From Bradyrhizobium japonicum USDA 6 (lineage in GTDB: Bacteria; Pseudomonadota; Alphaproteobacteria; Rhizobiales; Xanthobacteraceae): a DNA stretch of 64,000 bases. The translations under genes and the position numbers were made by a program. Location: assembly GCF_000284375.1 (NCBI RefSeq), contig NC_017249.1:1116001-1180000 (forward strand), in the 5' to 3' direction. Below, one piece after another: positions 51,617 to 60,891 of this stretch. A model generated the notes under the pieces. The model did not search any database and was not told where the DNA came from. It saw nothing but the letters and a program-made list of their open reading frames with translations. Within the stretch, counting starts at the first letter, position 1, and every line of letters begins with the position of its first letter.

Positions 51617-52557
51617 AGGCTTTCACTGTGAGCAAGGCCGTGACGGCCCTGATGCTGGCGGGCCTCGTGCTGCTGCCGCTCTATTCGCAGCTGTCCGGCA
51701 ACATCTTCATCCTGACGCTGTTTACCCGCATCGTCATCCTGGCGCTGGCGGCCGCGAGCCTCAACCTCATCATGGGCTTTGGCGGCATGATGAGCTTCGG
51801 CCACGCCGCCTATCTCGGCATCGGCGGCTACGCGGTCGGCATGCTCGCGCAGGAAGGCGTCGGCTCCGGCTTCATCCAGTTCCCGGTCGCGCTCGCGGCT
51901 TCCGCGATCTATGCGCTGGTGATCGGCGCGCTCTCGCTTCGTACGCGTGGCGTCTACTTCATCATGATCACGCTGGCGTTTGCGCAGATGGCCTATTACG
52001 TCGCCTCGGGCCTCGCACGTTACGGCGGCGATGACGGTCTCACCGTCTACAAGCGCAGCGACTTCTCCGGCCTGATCAACCTGTCGAACCGCACGCAGTT
52101 CTATTATCTCTGCCTCGCCTGCCTGTTCGCCGTGATCGTCCTGATCTGGCGCATCGTCAATTCGCGCTTCGGCCTCGTCTTGCAGGGGCTGCGCTCCAAC
52201 GAGCAGCGCATGCAGGCGATCGGCTTTCCGGCAAAACGCTACCAGCTCGTCTGCTTCGTCATCTCAGGCACGATGTGCGGCCTTGCCGGCGCGCTGCTTG
52301 CCAACAACACCGATTTCGTCAGCCCGGCCGTGATGTACTGGACCCGCTCCGGTGACCTCATGGTGATGGTGATCCTGGGGGGCATGGGCACGCTGTTCGG
52401 CCCGGTGATGGGCGCGGTGGTGTTTTTGCTGCTGGAAGAATTCCTGTCGCAGATCACCGAATACTGGGCGCTGATCATGGGCCCGCTGTTGCTGCTGATC
52501 GTGCTGTTCGGCCGCGGCGGCATCATGGGCCTGCTCGGGAGGCTCAATCGTGGCTGA
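51613..52557 (+). CDS. livM: ABC transporter permease LivM (second LIV system)
   Basis: A 314-residue permease with about nine helices: ASLNLIMGFGGMMSFGHAAYLGIGGYAVG and VLQGLRSNEQRMQAIGFPAKRYQLVCFVISGTMCGLAGALLA are LivM features. It overlaps livH by 4 bp and livG by 8 bp. Confidence 0.93.
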   Translation: MKAFTVSKAVTALMLAGLVLLPLYSQLSGNIFILTLFTRIVILALAAASLNLIMGFGGMMSFGHAAYLGIGGYAVGMLAQEGVGSGFIQFPVALAASAIYALVIGALSLRTRGVYFIMITLAFAQMAYYVASGLARYGGDDGLTVYKRSDFSGLINLSNRTQFYYLCLACLFAVIVLIWRIVNSRFGLVLQGLRSNEQRMQAIGFPAKRYQLVCFVISGTMCGLAGALLANNTDFVSPAVMYWTRSGDLMVMVILGGMGTLFGPVMGAVVFLLLEEFLSQITEYWALIMGPLLLLIVLFGRGGIMGLLGRLNRG

Positions 52558-53317
52558 ACCGCTGCTCCGCGTCGAAAAGCTGGTGCGCCGCTTCGGCGGC
52601 ATCGTTGCGACGGACAACGTCTCGCTCGACGTCGCGGCCGGCGAGCTGCACGCCATCATCGGCCCGAACGGTGCCGGCAAGACCACGCTGATCAGCCAGC
52701 TCACCGGGCACCTCGAACCGCATTCCGGCAGCGTCTCGCTGGCGGGGCGCGACATCACCTATCTGCCGGCCTATCGCCGCTGCGCGCTGGGGCTCGCCCG
52801 TTCGTTCCAGATCACCTCGCTGCTGCTCGACTTCACTGCCGCCGACAATGTCGCGCTGGCGGCGCAGGCGCATGCAGGCCACTCGTTCCGCTTCTTCGCC
52901 AACGCGCGCAAGGAAAAGGGCTTGCGCGATTCCGCGCATGCCGCCCTCGACCGCGTCGGCCTGTTGCACCGCGCCGACGTCGTGGTGTCCAGGCTCAGCC
53001 ATGGCGAGCGGCGCGAGCTCGAGCTTGCGGTTGCGCTCGCCAGCAAGCCGAAATTGCTGTTGCTCGACGAGCCGATGGCGGGCCTCGGCGTCACTGAGTC
53101 CCAGCGCATGGTGAGACTGCTCCAGGAGCTGCGCAAGGAGGTCTCGATCGTGCTGGTCGAGCACGATATGCCGGCGGTGTTCGCGCTCGCCGACCGCATC
53201 TCGGTGCTGGTCTATGGCCGCGTCATCGCTTCGGGCGATCCGGCCGCGATCCGCGCCAACGAGGACGTCAAACGCGCCTATCTCGGCGACCAGCACGTGG
53301 TGACGCACCATGTCTGA
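52550..53317 (+). CDS. livG: ABC transporter ATP-binding protein LivG (second LIV system)
   Basis: A 255-residue ATPase: Walker A IIGPNGAGKTT, signature LSHGERRELELAVAL, Walker B LLLLDEPMAGLG, and a LivG-type long insertion between Q-loop and signature. It overlaps livM and livF by 8 bp each. Confidence 0.93.
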   Translation: MAEPLLRVEKLVRRFGGIVATDNVSLDVAAGELHAIIGPNGAGKTTLISQLTGHLEPHSGSVSLAGRDITYLPAYRRCALGLARSFQITSLLLDFTAADNVALAAQAHAGHSFRFFANARKEKGLRDSAHAALDRVGLLHRADVVVSRLSHGERRELELAVALASKPKLLLLDEPMAGLGVTESQRMVRLLQELRKEVSIVLVEHDMPAVFALADRISVLVYGRVIASGDPAAIRANEDVKRAYLGDQHVVTHHV

Positions 53318-54038
53318 AACGGTGATGGCTGACACGCTGCTCGACGTCGACGGCATCGAGACCTGCTACGGCCTCTCCCAGGTGCTGTTCGGCCTGTCGC
53401 TGTCGATCAAGGCGGGCGAGATGGTCTCGCTGATGGGCCGCAACGGCATGGGCAAGACCACGACCATCCGCTCCATCATGGGCCTCACTCCGGCGCGCGC
53501 CGGAACGATCCGCTTCGCCGGCGCAGAAGTCCGGCAGCTGCCGTCCTACAGAATTGCAAAACTCGGGGTCGGCCTCGTCCCCGAGGGGCGCCAGATCTTC
53601 CCGAACCTCACGGTGCGCGAAAATCTGGTCGCGGCCGCAGCCGATCGCTTCGGCAGCAGCAATCCCTGGACGCTCGCCGCGATCTACGTGATGTTTCCGC
53701 GCCTCGCCGAGCGTGCCGCCAACATGGGCAACCAGCTCTCTGGCGGCGAGCAGCAGATGCTCGCGATCGGCCGCGCGCTGATGACCAACCCAAAACTGCT
53801 GATCCTCGACGAAGCGACCGAAGGCCTCGCCCCGCTGATCCGCGAAGAAATCTGGAACTGCCTGTCGCTGCTCAAGAGCCGGGGACAGTCGATCCTGGTC
53901 GTCGACAAGAACGTCGATCACCTCGCCCGCATCTGCGACCGCCACTACATCATCGAGCGCGGCAAGACGGTGTGGAGCGGCACGTCCGTCGAGCTGATGG
54001 CGGAGCCGGATCTCCAGCACAAATATCTGGGCATCTGA
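53310..54038 (+). CDS. livF: ABC transporter ATP-binding protein LivF (second LIV system)
   Basis: A 242-residue ATPase: Walker A LMGRNGMGKTT, LVPEGRQIFPNLTVRENLVAA, signature LSGGEQQMLAIGRAL and Walker B LLILDEATEGLA, where Ala replaces the usual Pro. Near the end IICD-like DKNVDHLARICDRHYIIERGK covers the H-loop region, with DK in place of the usual (E/Q)(Q/H) residues. It ends the four-gene transporter unit; the substrate is unknown. Confidence 0.92.
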   Translation: MSETVMADTLLDVDGIETCYGLSQVLFGLSLSIKAGEMVSLMGRNGMGKTTTIRSIMGLTPARAGTIRFAGAEVRQLPSYRIAKLGVGLVPEGRQIFPNLTVRENLVAAAADRFGSSNPWTLAAIYVMFPRLAERAANMGNQLSGGEQQMLAIGRALMTNPKLLILDEATEGLAPLIREEIWNCLSLLKSRGQSILVVDKNVDHLARICDRHYIIERGKTVWSGTSVELMAEPDLQHKYLGI

Positions 54039-54191
54039 CGCGCTCCTGGATCTGGTTGCCGTATCGTCCGTGCGGGATCGCCGCGCGCGCAGAACCGCGT
54101 CGAGGACGTCAGTTTCGAAGCTCTCCAAACTGCGCGCAGAGGTCTTGAGTGCGCCGCCGCCAGCCGCCAATGTCGCGGCGTAGCGGATTCG

Positions 54192-55073
54192 ATGCAGGAC
54201 TTTTACAATCAAATTGCCGGACGGCCTGACGACGACATCATCGGCTCCGCACAGCGAGGCGCTGCGACAGCGCCTCAATGGCTGGATTTCCCGGGCTGTG
54301 TGTTCATCAGAGGTGAGTTTCGCGCCGATCCCGATCGGCCCGCGATCGTAGCGCCGGGCTTGTTCATCTCCGTCGCACTCGATGAAGGCGCAGGCCGCGG
54401 CATTCTGACGCGCGCAACCGGCGAAAGGCAGATGACGGCGATTGCCGTGCGCGAATCCCTTTCCGTGGGAGGCTCGGTTCGCTGCGGCGAACGTCCTGCG
54501 ATCGGCCTGGCGCTTCCCCAAGCCTCGATCGACGGGCTTGGACTCGGCGACGAGGTTCGGGCGCTGTTCAAGACCGACGCGTTGGGCACGGCCATCGTCC
54601 GTCTCCCGGCGTCTCCGCGTGTGCACGCCCTCGCGGCAGAAATGTTCTCGCCACCGGTGGCCGGAAACGCGACGCAATTGCTGCTGTCGGCGCATGCCGC
54701 CGAGATCGTGGTCCACGCCTTGTCCGGCGAGCGCGGGATCGCGCTCGATCCTGCGGCCGACCTCCAGCGGGTGCGGTTGCAATCGGTCAAGGCGCGCATG
54801 GATGCCGATCTCGCTTATCCCTGGAGCATCGACGAGCTGGCGCGGAATGCGGGGCTGAGCCGCCGGTCCTTCAACCAGAAATTCCAGATGGCGTATGGCG
54901 AGAGCGCGATCGACTATTTGCGGGCTCGCCGGCTCGATGCCGCACGTGACTTGCTGATTCATCAACGCTTGTCGGTCACCGAGGCGGCCTTTCGGGTCGG
55001 CTATGCCCATCCGGCCAATTTCGCGACGGCGTTCCGCAGGCACTTCGGCTATTCGCCGAGCCGCTGTCAGTGA
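54192..55073 (+). CDS. AraC-family transcriptional regulator
   Basis: A 293-residue regulator. The C-terminal AraC domain (about 195-293) has both helix-turn-helix units: YPWSIDELARNAGLSRRSFNQKFQMAYGESAIDYLRARRLDAARDLL and LSVTEAAFRVGYAHPANFATAFRRHFGYSPSR. The N-terminal part fits the PchR-like sensing domain that binds ferric siderophores. It is co-directional with and 110 bp upstream of a TonB siderophore receptor gene, so it most likely activates that receptor. Confidence 0.9.
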   Translation: MQDFYNQIAGRPDDDIIGSAQRGAATAPQWLDFPGCVFIRGEFRADPDRPAIVAPGLFISVALDEGAGRGILTRATGERQMTAIAVRESLSVGGSVRCGERPAIGLALPQASIDGLGLGDEVRALFKTDALGTAIVRLPASPRVHALAAEMFSPPVAGNATQLLLSAHAAEIVVHALSGERGIALDPAADLQRVRLQSVKARMDADLAYPWSIDELARNAGLSRRSFNQKFQMAYGESAIDYLRARRLDAARDLLIHQRLSVTEAAFRVGYAHPANFATAFRRHFGYSPSRCQ

Positions 55074-55183
55074 ACTTGAACGCCTCCACGTGCGATCAAA
55101 GGTGATTTGCGCGCGCGCAAAGGCGGCGTGCGCCTCGATCTGGTTACTCCCGGGTTGTTCGAACACGGAACTCGGGGAAGACA

Positions 55184-57475
55184 ATGACGCGCAACGACGG
55201 GCGGACGCTCGGCTGGGAACGGATGGCGAGAACCGGTCTGAGAGCGGCCGGCCTGGGAATAGTCCTGCATGCAGCGCCGTCGGTCGCACAGACCTCCGGG
55301 ACCAATTCGACGCCGACGGCGGCGACATTGCCTCCCGTCACGGTGGAGGCACCGATCCAGGCGCGTCCGCGTACCCAGCCCGCTCAGCGAGCTTCGCAGT
55401 CGTCGCGCGGCCGCGTCGCGACGCAACGCAATGCCAGGCCCGCGCCAGCCGGAAATCCGGGTGTGCGCGAGGCCGGTGCCGGTCGCGCCAACGCGTCGAG
55501 CGAGAGCAGCTATGTTGCAGACAGCAGCTCGGCGGGTACCAAGACCAACACGCCCTTGCTCGAGACGCCGCAGTCGATCTCGGTCGTCACGCGCAAGGAA
55601 CTCAATGATCGTGCCGTCCAATCGCTGACAGAGGCGGTTGGCTATGAACCCGGCGTCCGCATCGATGCGTCCGGCTTCGATCCGCGGTTCGACGCCATCG
55701 CGATCCGCGGCTTCGACATCACCTATAACGGCGTTTATCTTGACGGCCTACGGCTCGTCGGAGCCGGTCTCAGCGTGTTCAAGACCGAGCCTTATGGGGT
55801 CGACAGCATCACCGTGGTCCGTGGACCGAGTTCGGCCCTCTATGGCCTCGGCTCCCCCGGCGGACTGATCGACCTGTCGAGCAAGCTGCCGACCAGCCAG
55901 CCGTTTCACGAGGTGCAAACGGTGTTCGGCGACCGCGATCGCATTCAGGGCAATTTCGACCTGTCGGGCCCGGTCGATGCCAACGGTCAATTTTCGTATC
56001 GGCTGGCCGGCGTGGTGCGCGACGCGGACGTGTTCGTGCCGGGCGGCAAGGACAATCGGACCTACATCGCTCCCGCCGTGACCTGGAAGCCGGATCAATC
56101 GACCACCCTCACGATTCTCGGGTCCTATCAGAAGTCGAAGACGCCCGGATCGATGTTCACCTATTCCACGGGCACCGGCACCACCACGGACATCTTTACG
56201 GGCAGTCCGTCCTACAATTCGCTCGATCAGGAGCAGGGACGTGTGGGCTACCTGTTCGAGCATGCGTTCAACAACGACGTGACCGTCCGCCAGAAATTCC
56301 GCTACGTCGATGTCGATGCGGTCACCCGTTATGTCGGCTTTCTCGGCGCTCCCGTGGGCAATGTCGTCTCGCGCTACACCGGCTACGTCCACGACACGCT
56401 GCAATCGGCCATCATGGACAACCAGGTCGAGGCCAGGCTATCGACCGGACCCGTGCAGCACACACTCCTGGTCGGCACCGACTACACCTCGTCGAAGTTC
56501 AACGACAAGCAGGGATTCGGCTTCGGCGTCTCCGATCTCAACCTGGCGACGCCGGTCTACGCGCCGGAATCCATTCCCGATCCCGCGATCTCATCCTCGA
56601 CGGCCCAGCGGCAAACCCAGTCCGGGGTGTATGTTCAGGACCAGGCCAGGCTCGATCACTGGATCCTGACATTGAGCGGCCGCAGCGACTGGGTCAGCAC
56701 CACGGGTGAGGATCTGTTCGCGCTGACCCGGCAGACGCAGTCCGATCAGGCCTATAGCGGGCGAGCCGGGTTGACCTATGTGTTCGATTCCGGCGTTGCG
56801 CCTTACGTCGCCTATTCGACCTCGTTCTTTCCCAATCTCGGCGTCGATCCGTCGGGCGCGTTCTTCAAGCCGACCACCGGCAAGCAGACTGAAGTCGGTG
56901 TGAAGTACCAGCCGCAGGGCACGAGGAGCTTCATTACCGCGGCGGTGTTCGATTTGACCCAGGACGGCGGCCTGGTCACGACGGGGACGGGCGTGACGGT
57001 CCAGCGTGGCGAGATTCAAAGCCGCGGCTTCGAGTTGCAGGCGCTTGCCAGCCTAGGTGGCGGTTTCGACATCACCTCGTCGTACACCTATCTCGACATG
57101 GTGACCAAGCAGGCCGCTGACGACTCGCTGATCGGCAAGTTTCCCTCGGGCAATCCTCCGCACACGGCGACGCTGTGGGCGAACTATGCCCTGCCGCTGG
57201 CCGGACCGTTCGCGGGATTGAGCGTCGGTGGCGGCGCGCGTTACATGTCCTGGAGCTACGGCGATGATGCGAACACGTTCAAGAACAGCTCGGTAACCCT
57301 GATCGACGCGGCGCTGAAATATGATTTTGGCCAGGCGGCGAAGGAGCTGAGGGGCCTTCAGTTCCAGGTCAATGCCAAGAACCTGTTCAATCTGCACTAC
57401 ACCACGTGCCAGGTCGGTTATTGCTACCGCGGCGCGCCGCTGACCGTCATCGCAACGCTAGGCTATCGCTGGTGA
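55184..57475 (+). CDS. TonB-dependent siderophore receptor (FhuA/FoxA type)
   Basis: A 763-residue outer-membrane receptor. A signal sequence ends near SVAQ (residue 36), followed by an unusual Ala/Arg/Ser-rich linker of about 80 residues. The plug domain follows (TPLLETPQSISVVTRKELND, YEPGVRIDASGFDPRFDAIAIRGFD, VDSITVVRGPSSALYGLGSPGGLIDLSSK), then a 22-strand barrel ending in YCYRGAPLTVIATLGYRW with a terminal aromatic. The Cys pair in TTCQVGYCYRG is usual for hydroxamate-siderophore receptors. ATG 55223 (MARTGLRAAG) is an alternative start. Confidence 0.93.
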   Translation: MTRNDGRTLGWERMARTGLRAAGLGIVLHAAPSVAQTSGTNSTPTAATLPPVTVEAPIQARPRTQPAQRASQSSRGRVATQRNARPAPAGNPGVREAGAGRANASSESSYVADSSSAGTKTNTPLLETPQSISVVTRKELNDRAVQSLTEAVGYEPGVRIDASGFDPRFDAIAIRGFDITYNGVYLDGLRLVGAGLSVFKTEPYGVDSITVVRGPSSALYGLGSPGGLIDLSSKLPTSQPFHEVQTVFGDRDRIQGNFDLSGPVDANGQFSYRLAGVVRDADVFVPGGKDNRTYIAPAVTWKPDQSTTLTILGSYQKSKTPGSMFTYSTGTGTTTDIFTGSPSYNSLDQEQGRVGYLFEHAFNNDVTVRQKFRYVDVDAVTRYVGFLGAPVGNVVSRYTGYVHDTLQSAIMDNQVEARLSTGPVQHTLLVGTDYTSSKFNDKQGFGFGVSDLNLATPVYAPESIPDPAISSSTAQRQTQSGVYVQDQARLDHWILTLSGRSDWVSTTGEDLFALTRQTQSDQAYSGRAGLTYVFDSGVAPYVAYSTSFFPNLGVDPSGAFFKPTTGKQTEVGVKYQPQGTRSFITAAVFDLTQDGGLVTTGTGVTVQRGEIQSRGFELQALASLGGGFDITSSYTYLDMVTKQAADDSLIGKFPSGNPPHTATLWANYALPLAGPFAGLSVGGGARYMSWSYGDDANTFKNSSVTLIDAALKYDFGQAAKELRGLQFQVNAKNLFNLHYTTCQVGYCYRGAPLTVIATLGYRW

Positions 57476-57783
57476 ATCAGCTTGCGCATTCGAACCCCGG
57501 TTATTCGGTCAATATGCCTTACCCAAATCGCTGGGCGACTAACGCGCCAGGTGGTGCGTGCCGATCTCAACCAAGGTGGTCCGGCAGGACAGGCGGTAGA
57601 TCAGGCTGAACAACTGAACCCACATGATCGAACTCCGCTGTTGATCATATGCAGGGATACTAGGCCCCGAGTCTTTCCGGCCGTTTTCGAGGGACAGGGA
57701 AAATGGCTTCGTCGGCGGGCGCCGTGATGTCGTCGGAACAGGCCGGACGAAGTCGCCTCACGCGGGCGTGAGACGTATCTCGG
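57476..57783. other. Intergenic region between convergent genes
   Basis: A 308-bp gap with no gene that I can support. It contains CTCACGC-GG-GCGTGAG at 57757-57772, a small perfect inverted repeat 12 bp past the end of the minus-strand glutamine-synthetase-like gene, which may help end its transcript. Confidence 0.5.
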
Positions 57784-59220
57784 TCAAAACACCTCGAAAT
57801 ATTCGCGGTGCTCCCAGTCGGTCACCTCTGACAGGAAGCGGTCGATCTCGGCATTCTTGATGTGGGTGTAGTAGTCGACGAACTCAGGCCCGAACTTCTC
57901 GCGGAAGAACGGATCGTCCTTCAGCGCGGCGACCGCATCGCGCAAGCTTTTCGGCAACGGCGGCGCCTTGGTCTCGTAGGGCGTGTCGGCGGACGGGCCG
58001 GGGTCGAGCTTGCGGTCGACGCCGTCGAGGCCCGAGAGAATCTGGGAGGCCATGTAGAGATAGGGATTGGCGGCGGGCTCGCCGATCCGGTTCTCCAGGC
58101 GCGTTGCGGCATCATTGGCGCCGCCGAGCACGCGGATCATCACGCCGCGATTGTCGCGGCCCCAGATCGCGCGGTCCGGCGCCAGCGAATAGGAACGGTA
58201 GCGCTTGTAGCCGTTGATGGTCGGCGTGGTGAACACGGTCGAGGCGCGGGCGTGGTCGAGCAGGCCGGCAAGGTACGCCCGGCCGAACGCGCTGAGCGGC
58301 TCGCTGCCGTCCTTCGCCATGAACTGATTTTCGCCGGACGCGCGCGAGACGATCGACTGATGCAAATGCCAGCCGCTCGCGAACACGTTCGGCAGTTTCG
58401 GCCGGCACATGAAGGTGGCGTGATAGCCGTGGCGGCGCGCGATCTGCTTCACGGCAGAGCGGAACAGCACCATGTTGTCAGCGGGCTCCAGCCCCCTCTT
58501 CGGTGCGAAGGTGAATTCGCACTGGCTCGGCCCGAACTCGACCTCGACCGAGCGCAAGGGCAGTCCGAGCGCGACGATATCGCGGCGCAGGATCTCCAGC
58601 ACCGGCTCCATCTGATCGAAGCGCTGCTCGGTGAGGTATTGATAGCCGTGGCTGAGCAGACTCACCGACGGCGGCGTGCCGGGCTGGCCGGCATCCTCGG
58701 GGCGCATATGCGCGTCGTCGAGCTTGAAAATGTGGAATTCAACCTCGAGGCCGGCGACGAAATCGTGGCCGCGGCCGCTGAGATCATCGAGCACCTTGCG
58801 GTACAGGCCGCGGGTCGCGAACGGTACGGGACGGCCGTCGCCAAAATGGAGATCGCAGAGCACCCAGCCCGTCGCGGGCGCCCATGGCAGCACGCGGAAC
58901 GTGGTAGGGTCGGCGACCATCAACACGTCGGCCGCGCCCTCCATCTCCTTCATGCCGAATCCGCCGCCTGACGTAAACACCGGAAACACCGTGCGGTGCG
59001 AGGTATCCTTGGCGAGCATGGTCGTGGTGATGGAGCAGCCACTCTCCAGCGAGGCGATCGCCTCGGCGGCGATGATGGTCTTGCCGCGCAAAATGCCGTG
59101 CTGGTCCGGGAAGGCGAGGCGGATGACCTCGAGGTTCTTTTCCTCGACGATGCGGCGCAGGCGGGCTGCGGCGTCCCTCTGCTCATCCGACCACAGCGCA
59201 TGACGCGCGACGAAAGTCAC
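57784..59220 (-). CDS. Glutamine-synthetase-like ligase (GlnA-type, catabolic paralogue)
   Basis: A 478-residue glutamine-synthetase-fold enzyme. Start chosen at GTG 59220, after AAGGAGAG; the frame extends upstream without a site. Motifs: GLEVEFHIF and VEVEFGPSQCEFTFAPK (metal Glu residues), FASGWHLHQSI (the GSGxHxH equivalent), APDRAIWGRDNRGVMIRV, and TRLENRIGEPAANPYL. It is not a housekeeping GlnA; such paralogues join glutamate to amines (polyamines, anilines). A Rieske oxygenase lies 199 bp upstream on the same strand, recalling aniline-type pathways; the substrate is unproven. Confidence 0.85.
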   Translation of the reverse strand: MTFVARHALWSDEQRDAAARLRRIVEEKNLEVIRLAFPDQHGILRGKTIIAAEAIASLESGCSITTTMLAKDTSHRTVFPVFTSGGGFGMKEMEGAADVLMVADPTTFRVLPWAPATGWVLCDLHFGDGRPVPFATRGLYRKVLDDLSGRGHDFVAGLEVEFHIFKLDDAHMRPEDAGQPGTPPSVSLLSHGYQYLTEQRFDQMEPVLEILRRDIVALGLPLRSVEVEFGPSQCEFTFAPKRGLEPADNMVLFRSAVKQIARRHGYHATFMCRPKLPNVFASGWHLHQSIVSRASGENQFMAKDGSEPLSAFGRAYLAGLLDHARASTVFTTPTINGYKRYRSYSLAPDRAIWGRDNRGVMIRVLGGANDAATRLENRIGEPAANPYLYMASQILSGLDGVDRKLDPGPSADTPYETKAPPLPKSLRDAVAALKDDPFFREKFGPEFVDYYTHIKNAEIDRFLSEVTDWEHREYFEVF

Positions 59221-59292
59221 TGCTATCTCTCCTTGATACTCGGTCCGAGCATAGCCCACGCTGTCACCGTCCGCCTTGTGCGCGTTGCGCAC

Positions 59293-59392
59293 TGGGGCGG
59301 ACGATCCAGTACTCCAGAGGCGGTAACGTATCCACGAGAGGCCGCGGCGTACTGGATGCCCCGCCTTCGCGGGGCATGACAGCGGAGTATGT
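59293..59392. repeat. Palindromic intergenic repeat between the Rieske and GS-like genes
   Basis: GATCCAGTAC and GTACTGGATG arms with the hairpin ATGCCCCGCCTTCGCGGGGCAT at the right end. It resembles families B and C in its CCAGTAC...GTACTGG core (compare 4728-4829). Confidence 0.7.
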
Positions 59393-59419
59393 GGCGCCCG
59401 CCGCTGATTGACGGCATTA

Positions 59420-60778
59420 TCACTCCGCCGCCGTCAGCCGATGCACGTTGTCGGCGATCTCCTTCGGCACCGGCGCGGCCCAAGGTGCGCCGCGGCGGCG
59501 CTTGACGTCGACCTCCATCCAGTAGAGCTCCCAACCCTGGGTCGGCCCAATGCCGTCCATGGTGGCCGGTCCCTGGATGCTGCGCGCCCTGCTCTCGTCC
59601 AGGAACAGCATCGGCTTCTCGCCGCCGCCGACCTTCTCGATCTCCTGCCGCAGCAGGCGGCGGTACTGCACGATCGCCTTGTCGCTCGAGCCGAGATGCT
59701 CCTTGGTGCGGTCCTGGATCGCGCCCATGGATTCCACCGCCCACTGGTCGTGGACGTTGATGTCGGTGCCCATGCCGGTATAGGTCGCGGTCGCCTGCTC
59801 GTGCGGATCGAAGCCGTAATCGTTGCCGCTGTTCTTGCGCGATTTGTAGTCGGGCAGCTCATAGAGCTCGAGCCGCTGATCGCGCATCTTCTGCTTGTCG
59901 ACCGCGTTGGTGTAGCTGGTGAAGATCGCGTACCAGTAGCAGTTCTCGTCGTCGACCGGCACGTGCCACTGCGTGATCGTCATTTCCGTGCTCATGGGGA
60001 TGACGAAGCCGTGCGGGAAGAGCTGGTTGGTGACGCGCACATGAGTGCGCTCCTCGTCGATCTCGCGCAGCGCGATCAGCCGCAGGCCATATTCGGTGTG
60101 CTCGACATTGATGATCGGACGGTCGTATTCGCGCAGGATCTTTGTCATCGGCAGATCAGAGCCGGCGGAGGCGCCGCGGAACTGCTTGCCGTAAGCCGTC
60201 GACGTATCCTCGTCCTCGAAGAAGCGGTGCAGATAGGAGGCGTGTGCGGGATCGATGCCGACCTCGAGGGCCTGAAGCCAGTTGCAGGCCATGTGGCCCT
60301 TGAACGCAAAAGTGTGCGTGCCGGGCGCGACAAAGCAGTCGAGCTCCGGAAATGCCGGCGGCTCACCCTCGCCGAGATAAGCCCACAGGATGCCGCTCTT
60401 CTCGACCACGGGATAGGAACGCTGGCGAATGTTCTGGCAGAGTTTTGAATCCTTCGGCTCGGCCGGCGTCTCGATGCACTGGCCAGTGGCGTCGAACAGC
60501 CAGCCATGGAAGGCGCAGCGCAGGCCGCCATGTTCGAGACGTCCGAAGGCGAGGTCGGCGCCGCGATGGGCGCAGTGACGGTCGATCAGGCCGTAGCGTC
60601 CGCTCTCGTCGCGGAACAGCACCAGGTTCTCGCCGAGCAGTTTGACGGGGCGGATCGGGCGCGCGCCCTCCAGCTCGTCGACCAGCGCCGCCGGCTGCCA
60701 GTAGCTCCGCATCAGCTTGCCGCAGGGGTCCTTCGGACCGGTACGGGTGATCAGGTCGTTCTGCTCCTGGCTCATCAT
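59420..60778 (-). CDS. Rieske non-haem iron oxygenase, alpha subunit
   Basis: A 452-residue aromatic-ring-hydroxylating or demethylating oxygenase of the phthalate 4,5-dioxygenase group. The Rieske cluster ligands are Cys69-x-His71 (RHCAHRGADLA) and Cys88-x2-His91 (RCAFHGW). The catalytic Fe(II) site is seen in LEVGIDPAHASYLHRFF (DxxHxxxxH). There is no beta subunit or reductase gene nearby, which suits a single-component (alpha-3) oxygenase using a remote reductase. ATG 60775 is an alternative start. It is divergent from an IclR regulator. Confidence 0.9.
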   Translation of the reverse strand: MMSQEQNDLITRTGPKDPCGKLMRSYWQPAALVDELEGARPIRPVKLLGENLVLFRDESGRYGLIDRHCAHRGADLAFGRLEHGGLRCAFHGWLFDATGQCIETPAEPKDSKLCQNIRQRSYPVVEKSGILWAYLGEGEPPAFPELDCFVAPGTHTFAFKGHMACNWLQALEVGIDPAHASYLHRFFEDEDTSTAYGKQFRGASAGSDLPMTKILREYDRPIINVEHTEYGLRLIALREIDEERTHVRVTNQLFPHGFVIPMSTEMTITQWHVPVDDENCYWYAIFTSYTNAVDKQKMRDQRLELYELPDYKSRKNSGNDYGFDPHEQATATYTGMGTDINVHDQWAVESMGAIQDRTKEHLGSSDKAIVQYRRLLRQEIEKVGGGEKPMLFLDESRARSIQGPATMDGIGPTQGWELYWMEVDVKRRRGAPWAAPVPKEIADNVHRLTAAE

Positions 60779-60810
60779 GGCGGCTGCGTCCTTTGTCGGA
60801 GAGGCGTTTG

Positions 60811-60835
60811 TTCGCCTATTGAACGAATGGGCGAA
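60811..60835. promoter_or_regulatory. IclR-type operator palindrome between oxygenase and regulator genes
   Basis: TTCGCCTATT-GAACG-AATGGGCGAA: 10-bp arms with one mismatch, centred in the 113-bp gap between the divergent starts at 60778 and 60892. It is the natural binding site for the adjacent IclR protein. Confidence 0.65.
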
Positions 60836-60891
60836 TTATGCCATGCATTAGTCCGGCGGCAAGCAATATTTTGCAGGATGTTCCCGGACCT

